Shown piece by piece: positions 1-9,500 of a stretch of 64,000 bases of DNA. How positions within the stretch are numbered: the stretch's first letter is position 1; every line of letters begins with the position of its first letter. The stretch is taken from assembly GCF_022539665.2 (NCBI RefSeq), contig NC_081332.1:3257884-3321883 (forward strand), in the 5' to 3' direction. Under the pieces are notes generated by a model that saw only the letters and a list, made by a program, of their open reading frames with translations, ran no database searches and was not told the DNA's origin. Both the position numbers and the translations under genes were made by a program. Source of the stretch: Daphnia carinata (Eukaryota > Arthropoda > Branchiopoda > Diplostraca > Daphniidae).

Positions 1-1609
1 ATGATTGTTTGTTATCCTACCAAATTTAAAATAATTGTACTTTTTACTTTGTTTAATTGTACTTTGTAAATTATAGGGTTTTTTTTTGCTTTGCTTATTT
101 GTTAGTAAACAGAACTATTTTTTGGCTTAGTGTAACATTAAATAATTTAACAGTTATTCAAATTCGAACAGTTGAAATATCAAGTAGATTCACATATGCA
201 GGTAATACGTTAAAATAGTGTTTTGCAGGTACAAGAATTACACATACATATTTAAACTTTATTAATAAGATTTTCAATGTTTAATTATTTCTATTTACAT
301 TCAGAAGTAACCGGTTAGTAATGTGAATTAAAGGACATGACTATATGATGAATACCAGCAGTGATGAAGCCTAAGAGTAGCAACGAACATAAAAAGTATG
401 GTACTATAAATTTTTTAAATAATTAGTGGTACTTAACAAATTTCAATACCTCATTTGATGCAGTTGAAAGGCAGCCAGAGTAAACACGCCAGCATCTACT
501 CATGGATTGAAAGGGTCGTTCCTAAAAGAAATGGAATGCTATTGGTAACAGTTTGATTTAATTAAGAATTAGTTTACTAACATAGATTTAGAACTAATTT
601 AATTGAAGTAGAGATATCCTCTAACTTTCTACAATTAAAGAAGACAATGAAGCTACTTAGTATAAATTCAACCTACCTGATAAGCGAATCGATCGTCGAT
701 GGTGATATAGTTGTGGTACATCTGTAGAGGCAAGACTCCGAACGAATGTTAACATCTATCGTCTAGACGACGCCTTAAATACTCGCAGACACGTGTCACA
801 TTATTGCTTTCCCGGAAGTAGAGCGTAGGGTAGAGGGACCTAATTCTGAAGGTCGATAGGTTGAAGGACAAATTTTTATTTCCAGGTGAGCCCGAGGTTA
901 TAGCCATTCCCCATCGATTGACCTTAGGTTACTTTGAATTTTTTTTTTTTGGTTTTTTTTGTTTGTTTCCAAGTGCCTAAAACAGACGAAGAACCTCGGG
1001 CATACACAAAAAGGAGAGGGAAGGGGGGAGGAAGGAAAAAAAAAGAAGCTAGAAGCTCAGTAGCTCTTTCACCTGCACGCTGTGCACTAGTGTAGATTTG
1101 TTGCTTGCAATCCACGTCTAAATATTCTTAGAACTTTCGCACGTGCTCTTAGCTTTCGCAAATTGTAGATTCATCAATAACGCACTGCATCAGCACCTGG
1201 GTTAGCCTCTGCACTGGCCTTGATTAGTTGGGTAGTATAAGTCTAGATGAAATAGATTAAGTTAAGGATAAGTAGGCCTAAAGTTAAGTTAAGAGTAAGG
1301 CGTAAGCGTAGTCCACCTCAATTCGTTACCTTTGCACAACACTATCTCAGCCATTTTCTTTCACTGTTTTATGCAATTATTAACCGTAGTGGTCGTTCGC
1401 TAACCATTTTTTTTCTTACAAACAATTGTACATTTCAACTTCTTAACACAATTTACACATGAACCGCCAATCCGGCCAATTTTTTTAAAAAAAATTTTTC
1501 TCCATGTAACTGTAATTCGTGTACCTGATGTCTGTTAAAATTAAGATGAAATTTGTTGCTGTTCAAATGTAAAAAAAAATTTTTTTTTTTCTCGTTTCTG
1601 TACAATCAG

Positions 1610-3360
1610 CAGGGTAATCTCTGGGGCTGAAGGGCAACGAAGATCGCCGTCGCAGCCATTGGAATACCGCCCAGGATTCTGAGGTATATATTTAAAAACT
1701 CGGTATCTCATCATGATTTTTTCTTTAAATTTTATGTGCCTAGGAAGGCCATAGCTCCACTGAAGAGGACCTTTGGACAACGAAGGTCATCACCAGGATT
1801 CTAGTCCAAAATTACAAGGTATTCAAAAAATTGAAGTGCATTACTATTCTATGTAGTAATTTGTGTATAAGAGGGTTGGCAACGCTACCGATGAGGATTA
1901 CTGGACGTCGGGGATAACCACTGGAGCTGCCAAGGATTGCCAGGTATTACTTTCACAATTTAAAGTGTTTAATCGTGTTTCTTTATGTATTTCGGACGGT
2001 CCACATCATCTCCGAGGTGGGCCACTCGACAACGAGGTTCGCTTTCGAAGCCTCCTGGAATTATCGCCCAAAATTGTGAAGTATTTAATTGAAAGTCTTA
2101 GGTTGTGATCTATGATTTATTTTGTTTTTATGTATTTAGGAGGGCCTCACCATCATCGAAGAGGATGCTGGACATCGTGGATCGCCGCTGGAGTAACAAG
2201 ATCGTCGCAATGGATATTTAAGGTATATGTTTTACACGTTTAAGTGTCTAAACATGTTTTTTAAATGTATTTAGGATGGCCCACATCATCACCGAAGAGG
2301 GTAACTGGACAACGAAGTACGCCGTTGGAGCCACCAGGATCGTCGCTCAAAATTGCCACGTATTTTATCGAAAATTTTTACTGTCAATTCATTAACCATT
2401 AATTTATTTTGTTTTTATGTATTTAGGAGGGCGCCATCATCGCCGAGGAGGACCATTGGACAACGTGTTTCGCCGTCGGGTTCACCAGGATAATCGCCCA
2501 AAATGGTCAAGTATTTAATTCAAAGTTATAAGTTTTACATTATGATCTCATTTTGTTTTTATGTATTTAGGAGGGCCGCACCATCATAAGAGACGATGCT
2601 GGACATCGAGATTCGACGCTGTAGCAACGACATTGTCGGCATGGGTATTGTGGGTTTTTAAAAAATTAACGCTAAGTGTTTAATCGTGTTTTTTGGGCTT
2701 CGAAGAGGGCTTCACCACCACCAAAAAGGACGCTGGAGCATCGATATCGTCGCCGTGGATGTTTCAGGTATATCATTTACTCGTATAATTGTGTATTCAT
2801 GTTTTTGTTTTGTAATTAGGAGGGTTCCATCATCGCCGAAGAGGATTACTAGACTACGAGGTTCGCCGTCGGAGCTACCAGGATCGTCGCCCAACATTGT
2901 CAAGTATTTCATTGAAATTCTTAAGTCTTACACCACTCATTTATTTTGTTTTTTATGTGTTTACGAGGGCGGCATCATCGCCGAAGAGGATCACTGGCCA
3001 GCATGGTTTGCCGTAGGAGGCACCAGTATCGTCACCCAAAATCGTCAAGTATTTCATTCAAAGTTATACGTTTTACACTATGATCTCATCTTGTTATGTA
3101 TTTAGGAGGGCCTTACCACCATCTGAGAGGATGCTGGATATCGAGGATCGCCGCTGGAGCAACGAGGTTATCGCAATGGATGTTTCAGGTATATTTCTTT
3201 ACATGTTTATTTGCCTAATCATGTTTTTTTTTTAATGTATTTAGGAGGGCTCCGTCGTTGTCGAATAGGATCACTGGACGTCGTAGGGTGTCGTTGGAGC
3301 AACGGAAATCGCTGCCCATCCCGTCGTACACGCCCATTAGGTCGATGGGGAAAAAAGATG
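1610..3360 (+). repeat. Array of about 13 exon-like units, left arm
   Basis: Units start near 1,620, 1,740, 1,868, 1,999, 2,138, 2,273, 2,427, 2,569, 2,701, 2,817, 2,962, 3,104 and 3,242, a mean spacing of about 138 bp. Each has a GC-richer core of about 83-85 bp preceded by an acceptor-like TATTTAG and followed, in most units, by a donor-like GGTATW or AAGTATTT, then about 55 bp of AT-rich filler. Two subtypes alternate irregularly: type A (near 2,138, 2,569, 2,701, 3,104) contains GATGCTGGACATCG, and type B (the others) contains TGGACAACGARG and GCCACCAGGATCGTCGC. In one frame type B cores read like EEDHWTTRFAVGATRIVAQN, but stops and shifts break most units. This may be an amplified exon-intron module or only a tandem repeat that mimics one; no protein family is recognised. 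Confidence 0.75.
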
Positions 3361-3988
3361 GTACGGTTGAGTATTGCCTAATTGGCATTTTTCTACTTTA
3401 TTCCATGTTACTCGTGTGTTTTACAAGTATGTTGCTCTTGTCCTATATTCCTTACCTTTGTTTTTCCTTATGCATGACGGCTTAGTTTTAACTTTGACTG
3501 AGCACGCAAATTCACTACACCTGTACCCCACGGTTCACTCACGGTTTGTTTGCTTTTTTGCACCGGGTTGGGGTTAGCGTATCAGGTAATGTAGGCCTGC
3601 TCACATTGGTTTCAGGCCAAGGATTTAGTTGGTGCAGGTTTACTAACACTTGCTACTTCTAAAATAAAAAGTAAAACAAAATAAATCTATTTTATGTCAG
3701 CATACTCTTTTGAGTATGGTTTCTTGACTTGAGTAATATATAAATCGCGTGCGATCGGGTTGTAAACCCCGATTTGACAACCCGACAAAACGTGATGGGG
3801 CAGCAACCGTTCCGACCTGTCGCATAGGCAAGAATGAAAAACCCGCTGAACAAGAAATCGGTTCGAGCGATACGGGTTTGTGGGGCTGATTGGTCTCACA
3901 GTTTTCCTCAACGGATGTGTTGCAACGCTGTCTCACAAACGTCTGCACACGAGTTCTCACCTCAGTTTTTTTAGTGCAGTGAAGAAAG
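3340..3988. other. Unique 650-bp stretch in left arm
   Basis: Sequence between the exon-like array and the conserved inner arm. Its right-arm partner falls in the N gap, so it is seen only once. Short open frames cross it on both strands (for example 3,697-3,996 minus), but none shows a recognisable domain. Nothing else identified. Confidence 0.4.
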
Positions 3989-4905
3989 TTATGCAAACCA
4001 AGGATATCGGTACATATTTGACAATTTCATGTTAACGATTATTTATTTAGATGTTGTTATTTAGATGTTTAGCTTATTGAAAATGGATTACAAATTAAAT
4101 ATATGCCGAACGTTAATAGTAATGACGCTTAATACTATATTGATGTAATTGTATGAATACTAATCGCCTTCAAAACAAATCATCGCTTGTGTTCGGGTTT
4201 CGTGTCCGATAAAAATGAACATGGAGTTAATAAAAAACAGCTCATTACTCGCTACACAAATTGTGATCCAAGCCGGGCGGTTTTACTAAAGAAATTAGAT
4301 GTTTTACAACGCTGTTAAACATGTTTCACATGAAGCTGCTAAATCTTATCCGTGACATTGCAGAAAGTTGTTAAACTGTGGCAAACCTTGTACTAAGGTT
4401 TAACATTGCATAACTCTGTCAAAATGTAATGTTGTAATATCAGTAAAAAAATTAAACTTATCTTGCAACAAATGAAACTGTGTGACGTTAACAAATGTAC
4501 ACTGTCTTGTGCAAAAGAAACTCTTCATAGAAAAACTGGGTGATAAAAGCTTAAGTTCTTATATATGGTACTTGTAAATTTTGTGGGGTTTTTCCCTCGT
4601 TGAATTTATTGTTTTTTTATTTTTTCTGCTGTCTGTAATGTTGTATGTGTTGTGTTTTGTTGTCTCCTTTTTCCTAGCGTTTGATTAGCGAAAGGTTAGT
4701 AAGTTTTAATGTAATGACGATTATATTGTGATTTAACCTCGTGTATATTAGAAGTACCGATTTAAGTTTTCGTTTATAGTCTGTATTTTTATCACCAGGG
4801 AAACATATACATATTCATTTTACACAATTTATTATAACTGAAACATTTACACAATTGACACTACATACAACAACTATACACAATTTGACAACCATTGAAT
4901 TTTCC
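3989..4905. other. AT-rich inner arm without gene
   Basis: Well conserved with the other arm (8,319 down to about 7,403), with only scattered differences. I see no coding frame, tRNA or tandem repeat in this stretch. Confidence 0.5.
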
Positions 4906-4975
4906 GTAACTCTGTGGTATTGAACCCTAATATTCGGCGTAGCTTGCCGATGCTCAACCATTGAGCTATAGTCAC
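4906..4975 (-). pseudogene. tRNA-like sequence (left arm copy)
   Basis: On the minus strand this 70-nt stretch folds as a cloverleaf. The acceptor GTGACTA pairs with GAGTTAC at 6 of 7 positions, the D stem is GCTC/GAGC with GG in the loop, and the anticodon stem TCGGC/GCCGA is perfect with loop AAGCTAC. The T loop is TTCAATA on a weak stem. A nominal GCT anticodon would be serine, but position 33 is A rather than T and there is no long variable arm, so it is a tRNA-derived relic or tRNA-like module rather than a working tRNA-Ser gene. Confidence 0.55.
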
Positions 4976-5039
4976 TTACAATTTCAAGGTTTTATACCTT
5001 GAGTCAACGCACGAAAATATTGTATAGTTAATGTTTTAA

Positions 5040-5522
5040 TCTTGCTATACTATTTGTCAGTCTGACCAGTGAGTGTATGTGTAGCATGGCGTATGTGTAG
5101 AGGCTCCAATTACGGTGTGAGAACTTTGAGGTTCAAATCCAGTAAGGTATAGAAATAACAAAAAAGCATTAATTAAACGTAACAAATTTTTACTGTTACT
5201 TATATTTAACCTTGCTATAGCATTTACACTTTGCTATACTATTTGGCAGTCTGACCAATTAATGTATATGTTTCATGGCATGTCTGTAGAGGGTCCGGCT
5301 ACCATGTCAGAAGACAAAGGTTCAACTCCATTAAGGGGTTAAAATGAAAATTGAATAAAATATATTATATTTTAACTGTCACTCAAATTTTTGAAAATGT
5401 GTAAAAGATGACGCTTCGCTATACCATTGGTTAGTCTGACCATACATTTCAAAAATGTTATAGCTTATGTGTAGAGAATCCGGCTACGGTATGAAAAGAC
5501 TAGGTTTCAAATCGTAGGCATT
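5040..5522 (+). repeat. Three tRNA-like modules in tandem, left arm
   Basis: Related units of about 110 bp lie near 5,040-5,150, 5,229-5,342 and 5,412-5,522, spaced about 185 bp apart. Each starts with GCTATAC, runs through AGTCTGACCA and an A-box-like TGTGTAGAG, and ends with a B-box-like GGTTCAAATCC (diverged in the third). The set is mirrored in the other arm. Pol III-type A and B boxes suggest tRNA/SINE ancestry; whether any is transcribed cannot be told. Confidence 0.5.
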
Positions 5523-5637
5523 GCTAAAGTTATGGGAATACATGCATTAAATACTTTTATGTTTATTATATTATATTTATTGAATATGTGTAATAGGTTG
5601 TCTAAAGATGACTTGCAAAAATGGTTGTCAGCAGAAT

Positions 5638-5712
5638 GTGACTCATGGCTCAATGGTAGAGCATTGGCTTCGTAAGTCGAATGATTTGGGATCGATCCCC
5701 AGAAGAGTTCAA
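5638..5712 (+). pseudogene. tRNA-Thr(CGT)-like sequence, left copy
   Basis: D arm GCTC-AATGGTA-GAGC, anticodon arm TTGGC/GTCGA (two G-T pairs) with loop TTCGTAA giving anticodon CGT and the expected T33, and a T arm around ATCGATC with strong GGG/CCC pairs. The acceptor stem pairs only in its inner half, and the spacers depart from tRNA rules. It is better preserved than the other tRNA-like units but probably not functional. Confidence 0.5.
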
Positions 5713-5886
5713 TCCTAAAATAAATGATTCAAATGAACGAATAGTATCTTCAAAGTATTCTGAAATTGCAATTGCTATGCAACAATCCCAAAAGTAAAAT
5801 ACATGATATAAAATGAATTTCTATACAATGCATAAGTTTTCTAACGTTCATTTACTATCATCTGTCTATACAGAGGACAATGGCTT

Positions 5887-6030
5887 ACGGTTAAAATCCG
5901 TTGTAAATTATACAAATTTCTAGATACTCTATAAAGAGTGACATATCATATTTACTATGCTACGGTTAAAAACCATTATAAATTATACAAATTTCTATAT
6001 ACTCAATAAAGAGTAACATACCATATTTAT
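5887..6030 (+). repeat. 75-bp tandem duplication
   Basis: The sequence starting ACGGTTAAAA at 5,887 repeats at 5,962 with about ten changes, ending near 6,030. Both units share ATTATACAAATTTCT and AAAGAGT. Confidence 0.8.
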
Positions 6031-6074
6031 TGAAATTTTTTACTTTTTTCGAGATTAACATTTGGTAAAATATC

Positions 6075-6250
6075 CGTTCGCGTGCTTCGCACGAAGTTAC
6101 CCAACTCGACTGGCCCCGTGGAATCGTGACACCTGGGAAGGTAGGAAGACTGTGGAATCGGAGACCTGACTGGGAATCGAACCAGGAAGCTTCGAGTTGG
6201 GAAGCGGACGCTTTGCATTTCTGGCATCTGCCCCCCTATATCCCCCCACT
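6075..6250 (-). mobile_element. tRNA-derived SINE-like segment
   Basis: On the minus strand the segment begins with a G-rich run, has an A-box-like region and a B-box/T-arm-like CTGGTTCGATTCCCAG (about 6,172-6,187), followed by a GC-rich body with a short hairpin (CGTGCTTCGCACG, about 6,081-6,093). It is GC-richer than its surroundings. The family is not recognised, and no clear target-site duplication or poly(A) tail was found. Confidence 0.4.
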
Positions 6251-6323
6251 AGGGTAAGGTTTTCTATTGACTTGCGCGCACTGTTCTGTTATGTAAGTGT
6301 TAAAGACTTAAACTTTCCTGAAG

Positions 6324-6392
6324 TGTCACAAGTATCTCAATGGTAGAGCATAGACATAGTTATATGGGATTTGAACCCACGCAATTCAACTA
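6324..6392 (+). pseudogene. tRNA-like remnant in spacer
   Basis: Contains a D-arm-like ATCTCAATGGTAGAGCAT and a well-paired T arm TGGG-ATTTGAA-CCCA, but no convincing anticodon stem. Related to the D arm of 5,638-5,712. Confidence 0.4.
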
Positions 6393-6596
6393 TGTTCGTT
6401 GTGCAGAAAGGAAAATTTAATAATAGTTTTTGCATTTAGATTGCTGCATATATATTGCAATATTTGAATCATTTGATAGAATTCTAAACATCATGATGGT
6501 TGCTGCATTTGGAATTGTTGCATAGCAGTTGCAGTTTTAGAAACCTTGTGCAATGTATAGAATTTAATACATCGTTCATTTGAATTATTTTAAGAT

Positions 6597-6670
6597 TAAA
6601 CTCTTTTGGGGATCGATCCCAAATCATTCGACTTACGAAGCCAATGCTCTACCATTGAGCCATGAGTCAC
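6597..6670 (-). pseudogene. tRNA-Thr(CGT)-like sequence, right copy
   Basis: Inverted partner of 5,638-5,712. The D, anticodon and T arms match the left copy exactly over the core; the 3' acceptor side differs by a few bases. Confidence 0.5.
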
Positions 6671-6795
6671 ATTCTGCTGACAACCATTTTTGCAAGTCAT
6701 CTTTAGACAACCTATTACACATATTCAATAAATATAATATAATAAACATAAAAGTATTTAATGCATGTATTCCCATAACTTTAGCAATGCCTACG

Positions 6796-7275
6796 ATTTG
6801 AAACCTAGTCTTTTCATACCGTAGCCGGATTCTCTACACATAAGCTATAACATTTTTGAAATGTATGGTCAGACTAACCAATGGTATAGCGAAGCGTCAT
6901 CTTTTACACATTTTCAAAAATTTGAGTGACAGTTAAAATATAATATATTTTATTCAATTTTCATTTTAACCCCTTAATGGAGTTGAACCTTTGTCTTCTG
7001 ACATGGTAGCCGGACCCTCTACAGACATCCCATGAAACATATACATTAATTGGTCAGACTGCCAAATAGTATAGCAAAGTGTAAATGCTATAGCAAGGTT
7101 AAATATAAGTAACAGTAAAAATTTGTTACGTTTAATTAATGCTTTTTTGTTATTTCTATACCTTACTGGATTTGAACCTCAAAGTTCTCACACCGTAATT
7201 GGAGCCTCTACACATACGCCATACTACACATACACTCACTGGTCAGACTGACAAATAGTATAGCAAGATTAAAAC
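6796..7275 (-). repeat. Three tRNA-like modules in tandem, right arm
   Basis: Reverse-complement partners of the modules at 5,040-5,522, with few substitutions (for example one in the ATGGCATG/ATGGGATG segment of the middle unit). Confidence 0.5.
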
Positions 7276-7332
7276 ATTAACTATACAATATTTTCGTGCG
7301 TTGACTCAAGGTATAAAACCTTGAAATTGTAA

Positions 7333-7402
7333 GTGACTATAGCTCAATGGTTGAGCATCGGCAAGCTACGCCGAATATTAGGGTTCAATACCACAGAGTT
7401 AC
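7333..7402 (+). pseudogene. tRNA-like sequence (right arm copy)
   Basis: Mirror partner of the tRNA-like sequence at 4,906-4,975 and effectively identical to it: same stems, loop AAGCTAC, same weak T stem. Confidence 0.55.
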
Positions 7403-8319
7403 GGAAAATTCAATGGTTGTCAAATTGTGTATAGTTGTTGTATGTAGTGTCAATTGTGTAAATGTTTCAGTTATAATAAATTGTGTAAAATGAATATGTA
7501 TATGTTTCCCTGGTGATAAAAATACAGACTATAAACGAAAACTTAAACCGGTACTTCTAATATACACGAGGTTAAATCACAATATAATCGTCATTACATT
7601 AAAACTTACTAACCTTTCGCTAATCAAACGCTAGGAAAAAGGAGACAACAAAACACAACACATACAACATTACAGACAGCAGAAAAAATAAAAAAACAAT
7701 AAATTCAACGAGGGAAAAACCCCACAAAATTTACAAGTACCATATATAAAAACTTAAGCTTTTATCACCCAGTTTTTCTATGAAGAGTTTCTTTTGCACA
7801 AGACAGTGTACATTTGTTAACGTCACACAGTTTCATTTGTTGCAAGATAAGTTTAATTTTTTTACTGATATTACAACATTACATTTTGACAGAGTTATGC
7901 AATGTTAAACCTTAGTACAAGGTTTGCCACAGTTTAACAACTTTCTGCAATGTCACGGATAAGATTTAGCAGCTTCATGTGAAACATGTTTAACAGCGTT
8001 GTAAAACATCTAATTTCTTTAGTAAAACCGCCCGGCTTGGATCACAATTTGTGTAGCGAGTAATGAGCTGTTTTTTATTAACTCCATGTTCATTTTTATC
8101 GGACACGATACCCGAACACAAGCGATGATTTGTTTTGAAGGCGATTAGTATTCATACAATTACATCAATATAGTATTAAGCGTCATTACTATTAACGTTC
8201 GGCATATATTTAATTTGTAATCCATTTTCAATAAGCTAAACATCTAAATAACAACATCTAAATAAATAATCGTTAACATGAAATTGTCAAATATGTACCG
8301 ATATCCTTGGTTTGCATAA

Positions 8320-8419
8320 NNNNNNNNNNNNNNNNNNNNNNNNNNNNNNNNNNNNNNNNNNNNNNNNNNNNNNNNNNNNNNNNNNNNNNNNNNNNNNNNN
8401 NNNNNNNNNNNNNNNNNNN
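8320..8419. other. Assembly gap, exactly 100 N
   Basis: One hundred Ns, the usual placeholder for a gap of unknown size. By comparison with the opposite arm, the missing sequence corresponds to left 2,689-3,988, about 1,300 bp. Confidence 0.95.
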
Positions 8420-9500
8420 CACGATTAAACACTTAGCGTTAATTTAAAAAAAACCCACAATACCCATGCCGACAATGTCGTTGCTACAGCGGCGAATCTC
8501 GATGTCCAGCATCCTCTCTTATGATGGTGCGGCCCACCTAAATACATAAAAACAAAATGAGATCATAATGTAAAACTTATAACTTTGAATTAAATACTTG
8601 ACCATTTTGGGCGATCATCCTGGTGAATCCGACGGCGAAACACGTTGTCCAATGGTCCTCCTCGGCGATGATGGCGCCCTCCTAAATACATAAAAACAAA
8701 TTAAATTAATGGTTAATGAATTGACAGTAAAAATTTTCGATAAAATACGTGACAATTTTGAGCGACGATCCTGGTGGCTCCAATGGCGTACTTCGTTGTC
8801 CAGTTACCCTCTTCGGTGATGATGTGGGCCATCCTAAATACATTTAAAAAACATGTTTAGACACTTAAACGTGTAAAACATATACCTTAAATATCCATTG
8901 CGACGATCTTGTTACTCCAGCGGCGATCCACGATGTCCAGCATCCTCTTCGATGATGGTGAGGCCCTCCTAAATACATAAAAACAAAATAAAATCATAGA
9001 TCACAACCTAAGACTTTCAATTAAATACTTCACAATTTTGGGCGATAATTCCAGGAGGCTTCGAAAGCGAACCTCGTTGTCGAGTGGCCCACCTCGGAGA
9101 TGATGTGGACCGTCCTAAATACATAAAGAAACACGATTAAACACTTTAAATTGTGAAAGTAATACCTGGCAATCCTTGGCGGCTCCAGCGGTGATCCCCG
9201 ACGTCCAGTAATCCTCATCGGTAGCGTTGCCAAACCTCCTATACACAAATTACTACATAGAATAGTAATGCACTTCAATTTTTTGAATACCTTGGAATTT
9301 TGGACTAGAATCCTGGTGATGACCTTCGTTGTCCAAAGGTCCTCTTCAGTGGAGCTATGGCCTTCCTAGGCACATAAAATTTAAAGAAAAAATCATGATG
9401 AGATACCGAGTTTTTAAATATATACCTCAGAATCCTGGGCGGTATTCCAATGGCTGCGACGGCGATCTTCGTTGCCCTTCAGCCCCAGAGATTACCCTGC
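8420..9500 (-). repeat. Array of exon-like units, right arm (truncated by gap)
   Basis: Mirror image of left-arm 1,620-2,688, with eight units and the same A/B subtype order. The units corresponding to left 2,701-3,360 are missing, in the assembly gap. On the minus strand the acceptor-like and donor-like borders of each unit are retained. Confidence 0.75.

Larger units (their letters stand above)
2..5712 (+). repeat. Left arm of the palindrome
   Basis: AT-rich arm holding, from outside inward: a terminal 1.5 kb without recognised content, an array of exon-like units (about 1,610-3,360), a 650-bp stretch found only on this side because of the gap in the other arm (3,340-3,988), a simple AT-rich 900 bp, and tRNA-like modules (4,906-5,712). 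The outer part from about 180 to 660 has a third, diverged copy at about 13,780-14,260. Confidence 0.85.
5713..6596. other. Spacer of the palindrome
   Basis: Central non-repeated part. The edges still show diverged arm homology (5,713-5,830 against 6,430-6,596). Inside lie a 75-bp tandem duplication, a SINE-like segment and another tRNA-like remnant, listed separately. No coding gene seen. Confidence 0.6.

Noticed and set aside
2686..3105. 139-codon open frame in the exon-like array
   Set aside because: It runs through several repeat units in different frames and through their AT-rich spacers; no domain and no consistent codon pattern.
1610..3360. CRISPR-like array
   Set aside because: Regular spacing is present, but the units diverge, the filler is not unique spacer DNA, there are no cas genes, and the DNA is eukaryotic.
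4906..7402. Functional tRNA genes
   Set aside because: Each candidate lacks at least one required element (T33, T stem or acceptor stem), so they are listed as tRNA-like only.
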